The notes beneath the pieces are model-generated. The model did no database searches and had not been told where the DNA came from. It saw only the letters and a program-made list of their open reading frames with translations. Made by a program: the position numbers and the translations under genes. From Nocardia amamiensis (GTDB lineage Bacteria; Actinomycetota; Actinomycetes; Mycobacteriales; Mycobacteriaceae), in the NCBI RefSeq assembly GCF_015477605.1, contig NZ_JADLQX010000024.1, positions 1 through 64,000 on the forward strand: DNA of 64,000 bases, written 5' to 3'. Below are positions 1 through 7,637 of the stretch, one piece after another. Numbering within the stretch: position 1 is the stretch's first letter; every line of letters begins with the position of its first letter.

Positions 1-36
1 GATATCCGCCACACCGGATTGACCAGCAACCCGATC

Positions 37-384
37 ATGCGTCACCATCACCACACGGCCCGCGACCAGACAACACGGTCCCATACCCGTGGCAAACCGG
101 TGGTCCCATCACCCTGGCAAGCGACAGCGCTGCTGATCGCGGCGCCGGGCGCGGCTGCCTATGGCGGCACTGATGACATCCTCGGCAGCTTCCTGGATGG
201 GTTCGCCGACGCATTCGGCAGCTCGTCGAGCAAGCCGCCGCCGCGTTCGCAAAGCACGATCTACCCCGACTCCGCTTCATGCAATCGCGAGGCCGCGCGA
301 CTACGGAGACCTGGCGTCATCGCCGAGTGCAACCCTCTCGGCGGGACGAGCGGCCAGTACCAGCTGATCGTTATGACGCGCTGA
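37..384 (+). CDS. Hypothetical phage protein, possibly exported
   Basis: Not recognised. The frame is open back to the window edge, so the true start may be earlier; ATG at 37 is only the first ATG. The protein has a short hydrophobic Ala-rich stretch (about residues 35-48 from this start), then a segment with a Ser run and a C-terminal part with two Cys (SCNRE and AECNP). It lies on the plus strand, opposite to the tail genes, and is followed 43 bp later by a membrane-anchored protein. The two may be a small lysogenic-conversion or tail-end unit, but nothing shows a function. Confidence 0.4.
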   Translation: MRHHHHTARDQTTRSHTRGKPVVPSPWQATALLIAAPGAAAYGGTDDILGSFLDGFADAFGSSSSKPPPRSQSTIYPDSASCNREAARLRRPGVIAECNPLGGTSGQYQLIVMTR

Positions 385-427
385 CGCAGCATCGTGGAGA
401 TAACCGACTAAAGGGGATTCAAGGGGA

Positions 428-982
428 ATGACGACGATGAGCGATGGGGGCCAAGAGCGTCGGCCGCCGAATCGAACGAGGATCCGTACTACCGTGCTTG
501 TCGGTGCGGTCGCGGCGATTGGTGTCATCTTTGTGATTGGTAATGCAGCGTATGGCGCTCGCGCGAACAACAATAAAGCGCGCGCCATCGCCACCAGCAG
601 CAGTCACACGTTCACCCCGCCCCCACCGCTGACCACCTACGCCTCTACCCCGCCGCACGCAACTGCGGCACAGGCGACCGCAACCGCCGCGCAGACACCC
701 CGGAAATCGAAGTGGTCGGGCAACGGCGTGTTCAGCGTCGGCAGCACACCCACTGGGGGCGCAAGGGCGGCGATTCCGCCAGGTCGGTACACGATCGAGA
801 TGACCGACTCGAAGATCGGCGTGCTGTCGGTAATACGCTGCTCAGATTTGCCGTGCTCGGAGATTCAGAACTTCCTCGACGCCGACACCGGATTCGGTGA
901 CGGCTACGTCAGCGTGATCGAGATCCTGCCCAGCGACGGCGGCGTGCGGCTGATGAACGCCACGCTGACCGCAGTACGGTAG
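428..982 (+). CDS. Membrane-anchored hypothetical protein
   Basis: A 184-residue protein with a short basic N-terminus, one transmembrane segment (about residues 22-43), a long Thr/Pro/Ala-rich linker (about 55-95) and a compact C-terminal domain with two Cys (RCSDLPC). The layout is that of a signal-anchored protein whose C-terminal domain lies outside the membrane. Two AAGGGG ribosome-binding sequences at 411-416 and 421-426 allow a start at 428 or at the ATG at 437. It converges with the minor tail gene ending at 989. Plus-strand genes beside the tail module of a prophage are often expressed in the lysogen; that role is inference. Confidence 0.65.
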   Translation: MTTMSDGGQERRPPNRTRIRTTVLVGAVAAIGVIFVIGNAAYGARANNNKARAIATSSSHTFTPPPPLTTYASTPPHATAAQATATAAQTPRKSKWSGNGVFSVGSTPTGGARAAIPPGRYTIEMTDSKIGVLSVIRCSDLPCSEIQNFLDADTGFGDGYVSVIEILPSDGGVRLMNATLTAVR

Positions 983-988
983 CTGGTC

Positions 989-2296
989 TCACGCGAGGTC
1001 GTAGTACAGGTAGGTGTTGGTCGCACCGGCTGCGACTGTGCCGCTGGCCCCGAATGCTGAGGTGTACTGCAACGAGATGGTGTCGTTCGCCGCGAGGGTT
1101 GCCGATGTCGCTGAGAAGGTCCCTGAGATCGAGTTGAACGGGATGGTCTGTGTCGCGATCGACGAGCCGTTCTTCAGGATCCGCAGTGTGAGCGCGGTCC
1201 CTGAGAACCAGTTCGCCGTGAGGGTCAGTTTGCATTGGATGGTGGCGTTCCCGGCGCCGTCGGACTTCAGGGCGTCGCTGACGATGGAGGTGGCCGGGTA
1301 TCCGGAGCGTGCGGTCCAGCTGGTGATGAGCGCGGTCTGATCCGAGCCGATGGATTGTGTGCCGGACTTGTCCATGCCCATCGGTGACAGGGTCGATGTC
1401 TGCACTGTGGGCGCGGGCGCGGCAGCCGTCGTAACAGCGGCGGGTGCGGTGATCACGATCGCCAGGACCGGCGCGGGCGCGGCAGCCGACGCCGCGGCAG
1501 CAGGTGCGGGCACGGCCGCGAGCAGTGCCGGTGCGGCCGCGGACGCTGACGTGGCGCCGGATGGCGGTGCGACCGCGGCCGATACCACCGGCTCCGCGGT
1601 CGCTGCCGTGGCTGCGGCGGCCGGGGCCGACAGGATCTGTGACAGTCCTGGTGTCGGCATGACCGCCGCTGCTGCGGCTGGATCGGCGAGCGCGACCACG
1701 GCCGGCGAGGGCGCGGCAGCCGATGCCGCGGCGGCCGCGGCCGGGGCGGTCGCAGTGAACGCGACGGCGGGCGCGGGCATCTCGGCGGTGGCAGCAGCAG
1801 CCGGAACGGGGATGATCAGATCGTTGGTCAGGACCGGATCGGCAGCGGCCGCGACCGACCCGGCGGCGGGTGCGATCACCTCCATCAACAGCACGGGTGC
1901 GGGCATCACCGCGACCGTTTCGGCTGCGGGGGCTACGACTCCCTCGGCGTATTCGAGTGTCGGTGCGGTGGCCGAGGCGGTCGCCGCGGCGGCGGGCACC
2001 TCGATACCCATCGTCACCTGAGGTTCGGGCATGACCGCGGCGGCGGCAGCCGGGGGTGGCGCGGCGGCGGCCCCGAACGCGGGAACCGGCATCGCCGCGG
2101 TAGCGGCCGCCGCAACCGCGGCAACCGCGGCGAAGATCTGAGGTTCGGGCATGACCGCCTGCGAGGCTGCGGCCGGTGCCAGGATGATGCCCTCGAGGTC
2201 GAGGTATACCAGTGTCTCGCCGAGGTAGACGCGACGGATGTGCTGGGTGCCCAGGTAGATCCTGGTCACGGCTGCGCCGCGCGCGTAGATGCCCAC
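989..2296 (-). CDS. Minor tail protein with Ala/Pro-rich repeats
   Basis: The N-terminus has the double LG-x-RRVYLG-x-LVYL signature common at the start of actinophage minor tail proteins. Residues about 45-290 are a low-complexity array of short units, poly-Ala broken by Pro-Met/Ala-Pro pairs. The last 130 residues form a Ser/Thr/Gly-rich beta domain such as tail tips and appendages carry. The layout suggests an extended, rod-like adsorption protein with a distal head. The GTG start at 2296 follows the upstream stop by 15 bp with a weak ribosome-binding site; a GTG at 2269 is possible. It is the last minus-strand structural gene visible. Confidence 0.75.
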   Translation of the reverse strand: MGIYARGAAVTRIYLGTQHIRRVYLGETLVYLDLEGIILAPAAASQAVMPEPQIFAAVAAVAAAATAAMPVPAFGAAAAPPPAAAAAVMPEPQVTMGIEVPAAAATASATAPTLEYAEGVVAPAAETVAVMPAPVLLMEVIAPAAGSVAAAADPVLTNDLIIPVPAAAATAEMPAPAVAFTATAPAAAAAASAAAPSPAVVALADPAAAAAVMPTPGLSQILSAPAAAATAATAEPVVSAAVAPPSGATSASAAAPALLAAVPAPAAAASAAAPAPVLAIVITAPAAVTTAAAPAPTVQTSTLSPMGMDKSGTQSIGSDQTALITSWTARSGYPATSIVSDALKSDGAGNATIQCKLTLTANWFSGTALTLRILKNGSSIATQTIPFNSISGTFSATSATLAANDTISLQYTSAFGASGTVAAGATNTYLYYDLA

Positions 2297-2311
2297 CGGG
2301 TCGCCTGCCGG

Positions 2312-2758
2312 TTAGGACGCGGCCAGGTACAGCACGCCGTCGGTGGCGTCCCAGGTGATCTGGAAGTTGATCCCTGTGGGCGATTGGTTCGCGCCGAAGT
2401 CGACGTAGCCGAGCAACGGGCGGGTCGCGTTCGTGGATGGTGAGCTGTTGTAGACGATGCCGTAGCGGCCGTTGGTGAACGTGACGTTGGTCCACACGGC
2501 GTTCGCGGCGGTGAGCCTGCACCGGTTGGTGGCACTGTCGTAGCTGACTGCGCAGCTGGTGAGCAGGACACCGCCAGCGGTGTAGTTGGTGCCGCTGATC
2601 TCGTTCGACACGACATCGTCGAGGTAGTCGTGCGCGTCCTGATCGGGGGTGTAGCCGGATCCGGCGATCAGGACTTTGATCGCGTCGGTGGTCCAGTCGA
2701 CCTCTTTGCGCGCGAGCGCGCGTTGGCCCAGGCCGTACCATTTCGCGGTGGCTGCCAT
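2312..2758 (-). CDS. Minor tail protein, small
   Basis: A 148-residue protein starting MAATAKWYGLG. The ATG at 2758 has an AGGAG ribosome-binding site in the 10-bp gap after the upstream gene, which decides against longer readings. The sequence is beta-rich with many Thr, Asn and Tyr and ends in WDATDGVLYLAAS, typical of small tail-tip or fibre-associated subunits encoded beside minor tail genes in actinophages. Assignment to the tail tip rests mainly on position between a glycine-rich fibre protein and the Ala-rich minor tail protein. No enzymatic motif is visible. Confidence 0.6.
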   Translation of the reverse strand: MAATAKWYGLGQRALARKEVDWTTDAIKVLIAGSGYTPDQDAHDYLDDVVSNEISGTNYTAGGVLLTSCAVSYDSATNRCRLTAANAVWTNVTFTNGRYGIVYNSSPSTNATRPLLGYVDFGANQSPTGINFQITWDATDGVLYLAAS

Positions 2759-2768
2759 GACGATCTCC

Positions 2769-3176
2769 TTATCCGTTGATGAGGTAGGCGGTTTCGGGGT
2801 CTGGGGTGGGGATCGCGTTGTACGCGGCTTGAGTGGAGGTCTGGATGCGGGCGACGCCGCCGCCGTTGCGGACGGCGGTGGCCTCCTGGGCGGGTGGTAT
2901 GGGCAGCCCGGCCTGGATGAGTGGAAACAGCCGGATCGGGTCCTCGGAGTCGGGGACGACAATCAGGTACCGGCGTGGCCCGACGTAGACGACGGTGGCG
3001 CCCGGATCAAGGTTGGCGGTCGTGAGCACACCGCCTTGTGCCTGCACCGTGTACAGAGCGGTGGTGATCATGCCTGTGCCGTCGAAGGATTCGCGGTCGA
3101 GGATGGACTGGAACCCGAAGATCGTGTTGTTGTCCGCGCCCGCGATCGAGGAGATCGGTTCGCTGATCACGGTCAT
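2769..3176 (-). CDS. Hypothetical tail-module protein
   Basis: A 135-residue protein starting MTVISEPISS. Its ATG overlaps the upstream stop by 4 bases (ATGA), showing translational coupling. It contains beta-rich stretches and a central VYVGPRRYLIVV segment, and ends in a Pro-rich tail. Similar proteins are encoded beside actinophage minor tail genes, but no named family is recognised with confidence. The operon position (tail tip) is the only functional hint. Confidence 0.6.
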   Translation of the reverse strand: MTVISEPISSIAGADNNTIFGFQSILDRESFDGTGMITTALYTVQAQGGVLTTANLDPGATVVYVGPRRYLIVVPDSEDPIRLFPLIQAGLPIPPAQEATAVRNGGGVARIQTSTQAAYNAIPTPDPETAYLING

Positions 3177-3499
3177 GGCGTGGCCTGCGCGATCTCGTAG
3201 CCGCCGAGCATCAGCAGCGCCAGCCAGTACGCGCCCTCGACCTGCTCGGGTGTGACCGGATCCTCGTGCAGGACAAACGATCCGCCGCGGCGATGCAGCG
3301 ACGTGTATGCCGACGAACCGGTCTCGCAAGCCGCAACGACGTTGACCTCCGCGTTCTGGTGGTGCGCCGCGCGCGAGATCCAGGCCGTGACGTACTGGTG
3401 TTGAATGCCGCCGATCCGGGCGGGAGGGTCGAGCCGGTAGCAGCGTGCCGGGCCCGCGTAGCCGCCGACGTCAGCGATGTGGAGTGTGGCCGTAGCCAT
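3173..3499 (-). CDS. Hypothetical tail-module protein
   Basis: A 108-residue protein preceded by an AAGGAGG-type ribosome-binding site. The first half is beta-rich with several Tyr (DVGGYAGPARCY). The C-terminal third is helical (VEGAYWLALLMLGGYEIA) and may be a hydrophobic helix. It is coupled to the downstream gene by a 4-base overlap. Not recognised; tail location inferred from context. Confidence 0.55.
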   Translation of the reverse strand: MATATLHIADVGGYAGPARCYRLDPPARIGGIQHQYVTAWISRAAHHQNAEVNVVAACETGSSAYTSLHRRGGSFVLHEDPVTPEQVEGAYWLALLMLGGYEIAQATP

Positions 3500-3508
3500 G
3501 CGCCCTCC

Positions 3509-4102
3509 TTAGTCGAGGATGTAGTGGATGACGGTCACGCAGCCCGCGGCGCCGGCCGCGCCGGCTCCGCCTCCGCCTGCGGGGAAGCCGCCGGCCTGCC
3601 CGGCTGCGCCGCCGCCGCCGGACTGGGCCACCTGCCAGAACGACGGATTCGATACACCGGCAGCGACGAGGCCGGACTTGCCGCCCGCTGCGCCTGAGCC
3701 GCCACCCCCACCGCCACCGGCGAGCAACCGAACCGGCGCGGAGGTCACGGACTGCCCGGCTTGGCCGGCCGCGCCGCCATCGCCGCCGCGCATACCGGCG
3801 ACCAGGCCGCCCGCGCCGCCGTTGGATCCGCCCTTGCCGCCGGGTGCGATAAGGAGATTCCCGAAGCTGCTGTCGCCGCCGTCGCCACCGGACGTGCCGC
3901 CGGCACCGACCGTGATGACAACGGATGCGGGTAGCTCGGTCGCGGCGATGCGCCGTTGCGTGATGACTGCGGCGCCGCCACCGCCGCCGACGGTCGCGCT
4001 ACCCCCGCCACCGGCCCCGCGTAGCACGACCTCGATCGCGAACAGCCCGTCGGGCTGTGGCCACGTGTCGGAGCTGGTGTACACGACTGTGGTGCAGCGC
4101 AT
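3509..4102 (-). CDS. Glycine-rich tail fibre/tip protein
   Basis: A 197-residue protein. Residues about 28-190 are strongly Gly-rich with GGAGG-type blocks separated by short beta strands, and the chain ends in CVTVIHYILD. This is the glycine-rich domain seen at the distal end of phage receptor-binding proteins, where polyglycine-II sandwiches form the host-contact surface. It sits 1 bp after a second, longer Gly-rich protein with a similar C-terminus (GVLFVIERLS), so the two probably arose by duplication and may form one adsorption structure. The similarity to host PE_PGRS proteins is compositional only. Confidence 0.7.
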   Translation of the reverse strand: MRCTTVVYTSSDTWPQPDGLFAIEVVLRGAGGGGSATVGGGGGAAVITQRRIAATELPASVVITVGAGGTSGGDGGDSSFGNLLIAPGGKGGSNGGAGGLVAGMRGGDGGAAGQAGQSVTSAPVRLLAGGGGGGGSGAAGGKSGLVAAGVSNPSFWQVAQSGGGGAAGQAGGFPAGGGGAGAAGAAGCVTVIHYILD

Positions 4103-4103
4103 C

Positions 4104-5249
4104 TCAGCTCAGGCGCTCGATCACGAACAGGACACCGTTGCCTCCCGCGCCGCCGGCACCGTTGTTGCCGGCACCGTTGCCGCCGCCCCCGCCGCCGCCC
4201 CCGCCGGCGGGGAAAGCTCCCGCGCCGCCGGCGACACCGGACTCGGCGTTGCTGCCCGCGCCGCCACCACCGCCGGTCGCGACGATCGAGCTCGGCGCCG
4301 TTCCGGCTGCGCCGTTGCTTGCCCCGCCTGCGGACGCGCCACCGATTCCGCCGGATGCTCCTGGCACGGCACCGGACGTGCTGCCGATTCCGCCGCCGCC
4401 GCCACCGCCGCCACCACCGCCGTGCAGGTCGTAGGCGCTGGTGGAGTGGGTCCCGGCCGTCGGCGGAACCTGGGTGGTGCCCGCGCCGGTGAACCCGCCG
4501 CCGTTACCGCCGTTACCACCCGGGATCATGCCGGCGCCACCCTGGCCGCCGACGCCGTTGACGTTGACGCCGCCGCCGGTGCCGCCCTGTCCGCCGCCGC
4601 CGATGACGTAGGAGCCGAAACTCGTATTCCCGCCACCGGTTCCGGGGCTCGGCGAACCGGTGCCACCCGCACCGGCCGCGCCGATCGTGATCGGGATCGG
4701 CACGAACACGCCGCCGGAGACCGGCAACAGGGAGGCCGGGATGGACAGGTGCACCTCGCCACCGCCGCCACCGCCACCGCCGCCGCGGCGGTTGTCGGGA
4801 ATGACGTCCCACCGCCCGGACGCACCGCCCGCACCCGCACCGATGACGATGATGTCGACCGACAACAGTTCGGGGTTCGGGTAGTAGGTGCCGTTGCTTT
4901 CGAACTTGATCGCCAGCCCCTGCAGGATCATCTGCTCGATCTGCTCTTGCAGAGTGGTGATCGACTGGCTGTGGTCGTTGATGATCGGCAGATCGGCCAC
5001 GTAGCTGTTGTCGACGGTGCCGAAGATTGCGTCGATCACCGTGCCGAATCCGCCAAGGATCGCAGCGATCGCCGCGGCGATGATCGCGACGATCCCGCCC
5101 TCGATCTGACCCCACCGGCCGTCTCCGACCGTGGCTTTGAGTTGGTCGGTGATCGCGTCCTGGGTGCGCCCGGACATGCCGGGGACCGAGCTGCCCGCCG
5201 AGACGCCGTAGGGGGTGGGGTCGAAACTCGCGCCGGGCGGGAACGTCAC
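4104..5249 (-). CDS. Glycine-rich minor tail protein with helical N-terminus
   Basis: A 381-residue protein. The GTG at 5249 follows the upstream stop at once. Residues about 35-80 hold an amphipathic to hydrophobic helix (IEGGIVAIIAAAIAAILGG) followed by a predicted short coiled coil (TLQEQIEQMILQGL). From about residue 125 a beta strand (SVDIIVIGAGAGG) opens a long glycine-rich domain running to the C-terminus. The N-terminal part probably anchors to the tail tip and trimerises; the Gly-rich part resembles receptor-binding tips. Long glycine codon runs make this stretch highly GC-skewed. Confidence 0.72.
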   Translation of the reverse strand: MTFPPGASFDPTPYGVSAGSSVPGMSGRTQDAITDQLKATVGDGRWGQIEGGIVAIIAAAIAAILGGFGTVIDAIFGTVDNSYVADLPIINDHSQSITTLQEQIEQMILQGLAIKFESNGTYYPNPELLSVDIIVIGAGAGGASGRWDVIPDNRRGGGGGGGGGEVHLSIPASLLPVSGGVFVPIPITIGAAGAGGTGSPSPGTGGGNTSFGSYVIGGGGQGGTGGGVNVNGVGGQGGAGMIPGGNGGNGGGFTGAGTTQVPPTAGTHSTSAYDLHGGGGGGGGGGGIGSTSGAVPGASGGIGGASAGGASNGAAGTAPSSIVATGGGGGAGSNAESGVAGGAGAFPAGGGGGGGGGNGAGNNGAGGAGGNGVLFVIERLS

Positions 5250-5250
5250 C

Positions 5251-5730
5251 TCAGCACCTCGGGTACGGGTTCTCGGCCCGCTTGCGCTCGTTGTCGGCCT
5301 GTCGCGCGTTGTTCGCCCGGAACCGGTCGAGGTAGTGGGTGAGCGCGGCGCGGCTGCGCTCACGCGAGTCCGGGCCGGGCTCGATCGACAGGACGCCCGC
5401 GATCAGGTCGGCGACCGCCTGGTCTTGGGCCTTGCGCGCGGCGTTGTCGTCGGCGGCGATGTCGGCTCGCTCGGTGATCGTGCGCCGGAACTCCACGTTG
5501 CACAGCCGCTGCGAACTGTTCGCGTGCACCATAAGCCCGACTGCGGCCAGGAACAGCACCGCGATCCCGGCCTTGAACCACGGCCCGGAGAACGGCCGGC
5601 GGTCCAGCTCGGGCTTGAGCAGGTGCCGGTCGCCAGCGTCGACGCGCCGGAAGCGGACGAACTGGCCGACGAGCACGCCGGTAATGAACGACGCCGCAGC
5701 CAATCCCAGCGCTTCAGGAAGACTTGTCAT
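5251..5730 (-). CDS. Small membrane protein of the lysis region
   Basis: A 159-residue protein from the ATG at 5730 (MTSLPEALGL); an ATG at 5739 is also in frame. Two transmembrane segments are visible, about residues 5-23 and 54-73, followed by a charged helical C-terminus rich in Arg, Ala and Asp with a C-terminal Cys. It overlaps the end of another small membrane protein by 17 bp and lies downstream of holin and endolysin. Position and topology suggest a holin-associated or spanin-like factor, but the family is not identified. Confidence 0.6.
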   Translation of the reverse strand: MTSLPEALGLAAASFITGVLVGQFVRFRRVDAGDRHLLKPELDRRPFSGPWFKAGIAVLFLAAVGLMVHANSSQRLCNVEFRRTITERADIAADDNAARKAQDQAVADLIAGVLSIEPGPDSRERSRAALTHYLDRFRANNARQADNERKRAENPYPRC

Positions 5731-5938
5731 CGCTGTCACCGTCCCTCGGATCTCGGGGATTCTTGGCCTTGGTGTAGAGCGAGACGAATACGCCGACGAT
5801 CGCCATCATCACGATGTTCAGCTCCGGCGGGGGCTGGTAGGACGGGCGCCAGATCGGCGCCAGGTACCCGACCAGCCATACGATGGTGACCAGCGAAGAC
5901 AGGACGCCGAACAGCCGCGCCATGAACCGTTCGTCCAC
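5714..5938 (-). CDS. Small membrane protein, holin-like
   Basis: A 74-residue protein. The GTG at 5938 lies 7 bases from an AAGGGG ribosome-binding site; the in-frame GTG at 5944 is too close to it. Two hydrophobic segments (about 5-27 and 41-57) are joined by a Pro/Tyr-rich turn, with a charged Asp/Lys/Arg C-terminus, the usual layout of class II holins. A better holin candidate lies just upstream, so this may be a second holin or an antiholin. Confidence 0.6.
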   Translation of the reverse strand: MDERFMARLFGVLSSLVTIVWLVGYLAPIWRPSYQPPPELNIVMMAIVGVFVSLYTKAKNPRDPRDGDSDDKSS

Positions 5939-6044
5939 GCTCACACCCCTTCCGCGCACCAGCCGCCGCCATCGGCGCTCACGCCCACCGCACGCGACGC
6001 GCGACAGCGCACGGCAGCACCCGGCGCCCCGAGGTGACCACTAC

Positions 6045-6296
6045 TCAGCCCTCCCGCCCGCCACCCGGCGGGCCGGGCTCGAGCACGCCGATCCACGGCT
6101 CGGCCTTCTTGACGAACACCAGGATCGGGATCAGCAACAGCGACGCCGCGGTAGCCCACTGGCCGAGGGCTGTGAGCGGCCCGTCAGTGAAGGTGCTCGC
6201 CGCAACACCGAGCAGACCGACGACCGCACCCAAACCGGCGACAATCGCCTTCGCGATCTGAGATGGCTTGTACTTCAACGGATTCAGGGTGTTCAC
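6045..6296 (-). CDS. Holin
   Basis: An 83-residue protein with two transmembrane helices (about residues 14-33 and 43-62) separated by a short polar turn, a Lys-containing N-terminus (NPLKYKPSQ) and a Gly/Pro-rich charged tail. It starts 4 bases inside the end of the endolysin gene (ATGA coupling). Size, topology and direct coupling to the amidase fit a phage holin that permeabilises the membrane and releases the endolysin at the end of the lytic cycle. Confidence 0.78.
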   Translation of the reverse strand: MNTLNPLKYKPSQIAKAIVAGLGAVVGLLGVAASTFTDGPLTALGQWATAASLLLIPILVFVKKAEPWIGVLEPGPPGGGREG

Positions 6297-7105
6297 TTCG
6301 CACCACCAAACAGCAGCTCGTCGAGCTTGGCCTCCATTCGGGCCAGCCGCTCGTTCTGCGCGGCCTGCGAATCCACCAGCGTCAGCGGCTCGCCTTTGTC
6401 GTTGACACCGAGCTGCTTCCAGCCACGCGTCACCTGATCAGCGATCGCGTTCACCAGCTTGTCGAGGTAGAAGATCGCGGTGCCGTACGACACCAGCTGG
6501 TCCTTGAAATTTTTGAACTGCTCACCCCACACGCCGGGCTCTCCTCTCTGCAGCGGCCGGTGTTTCATTGCCCGCGCCACGTCGGCGCGGAAAATGGTCA
6601 TGTCGATCGCGCCCGGATCCCACTTCCCCTGCGACGCACCGGCCCACTCCTTGTGACCGATCGCGTGCGAGGCGGGCTGGCCGAGGTGGTCGAGGATCGC
6701 GGCGACGCCACGGACATAGGCGTCGTACTGCGCATCCGACCAGCTCGCGCGGTGCGGCAGCCCGGGCCGGCCGCCGCCGTCGTTGGCCGCCTCGATGCCG
6801 ATCGTGCACTGATTGGCGTTGCCGGTCGGCAGACCCGGGTACGCCCCGGCGCCTGCGTGCCAGGCGATGCCGACACCGCAAATCGTGTAGACACCGTCAC
6901 GGTCGAGGTGCAGCTGCGAGCACAGGCCGAGATCGGGATGCTCGGCGATACCGCGGGGCGTCTCGCCGAACGATCCGGTGTGGTGGCACACCACTCCCCA
7001 GATCGAGCCGAAATCTCCGCGTCCGCGGTCGCGCCAGCCTGGATACTCGCGCACCTCCAGGCCCGCGGCACGCAGCACGTCGGGCAGCCATACGGGGTCA
7101 GGCAT
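6293..7105 (-). CDS. lysA: Endolysin, N-acetylmuramoyl-L-alanine amidase (lysin A)
   Basis: A 270-residue protein with an Amidase_2/PGRP-type zinc amidase domain in residues about 25-190. Visible motifs are CHHTGS (His41/His42), HLDRDG, AWHAG (His83) and GHKEW followed by KWDPG (His151, Lys161, Asp163), which supply zinc ligands and the catalytic lysine. It cuts the bond between N-acetylmuramic acid and L-Ala of the stem peptide. The C-terminal 90 residues are helical and may bind the wall. The ATG at 7105 has an AAGGAGG site and overlaps the upstream gene by 8 bp. The symbol is the phage lysin A name, not diaminopimelate decarboxylase. No lysin B mycolylarabinogalactan esterase is seen here. 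Confidence 0.92.
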   Translation of the reverse strand: MPDPVWLPDVLRAAGLEVREYPGWRDRGRGDFGSIWGVVCHHTGSFGETPRGIAEHPDLGLCSQLHLDRDGVYTICGVGIAWHAGAGAYPGLPTGNANQCTIGIEAANDGGGRPGLPHRASWSDAQYDAYVRGVAAILDHLGQPASHAIGHKEWAGASQGKWDPGAIDMTIFRADVARAMKHRPLQRGEPGVWGEQFKNFKDQLVSYGTAIFYLDKLVNAIADQVTRGWKQLGVNDKGEPLTLVDSQAAQNERLARMEAKLDELLFGGAK

Positions 7106-7628
7106 TGTCGTTGCCCTCCTTCGCGCGGGCCCGCTCGATCTGCTCCAGCGCGGCATTGACGGCGTCGATGTGGGCGGGGATGTCCTTCTCCAGGCGCGCA
7201 GCCATGGCCGCGCGCTGCTGCGGATCTTTCAGTGCATCGATCTGGTCGAGCAGGCTCGGCTTGACCGCCCGCAGCATCTGCCGCGCCTGTTCCTGCTGCT
7301 GCTCCGGCGTCGATGGCGGAGCCTCCGCGGCTTGCGCGGCGCGCTGCTGGGCGTACTCCTCGCGCTTCACCCACACCCTCGGCGCCATCCAACCGGCCTC
7401 AGGGTGCTCCCCGGTCTCCAGCGGCAACTCCCGCATCAGCTCCGGCACCACCACGACACCGCGTTCGATCAGCGTCTGCGCCCACGCCTGCCGCACGCGA
7501 GGATGGATCGGCACCAGCACATTCGGGTTGCCGGCCTGCCCGGGGAAGGCGTCCAGCAGTGCGGTGAGCATCGTCAGCTGGTCGCCGTCGTCATGGAATA
7601 TCGGGTGCCCGAATGTGTTGTCAGACAA
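7098..7628 (-). CDS. Phage structural-region protein (possibly DUF2744/gp29 family)
   Basis: A 176-residue protein. The N-terminal half has a conserved-looking VLVPIHPRVRQAW block and a PEAGWMAPRVWVKREEY block; the C-terminal half is a long helix rich in Gln, Arg and Ala (EQQQEQARQMLRAVK) ending in a Glu/Lys coiled coil. Proteins of this build lie between tail-tip and lysis genes in actinophages and some carry the name phage gene 29 protein. The family assignment is tentative; a tail-associated scaffold or chaperone role is only inference. Confidence 0.6.
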   Translation of the reverse strand: MSDNTFGHPIFHDDGDQLTMLTALLDAFPGQAGNPNVLVPIHPRVRQAWAQTLIERGVVVVPELMRELPLETGEHPEAGWMAPRVWVKREEYAQQRAAQAAEAPPSTPEQQQEQARQMLRAVKPSLLDQIDALKDPQQRAAMAARLEKDIPAHIDAVNAALEQIERARAKEGNDNA

Positions 7629-7637
7629 TTCGCTTCC

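Noticed and set aside
4104..5249. Resemblance to host PE_PGRS proteins
   Set aside because: There is no PE domain. Position between tail genes and the helical N-terminus fit a phage glycine-rich tail protein.
3528..5342. Long plus-strand Pro/Ala-rich open frame
   Set aside because: It is the reverse-strand shadow of the two glycine-rich tail genes, whose Gly codons read as Pro or Ala on the other strand. No ribosome-binding site and wrong strand for the module.
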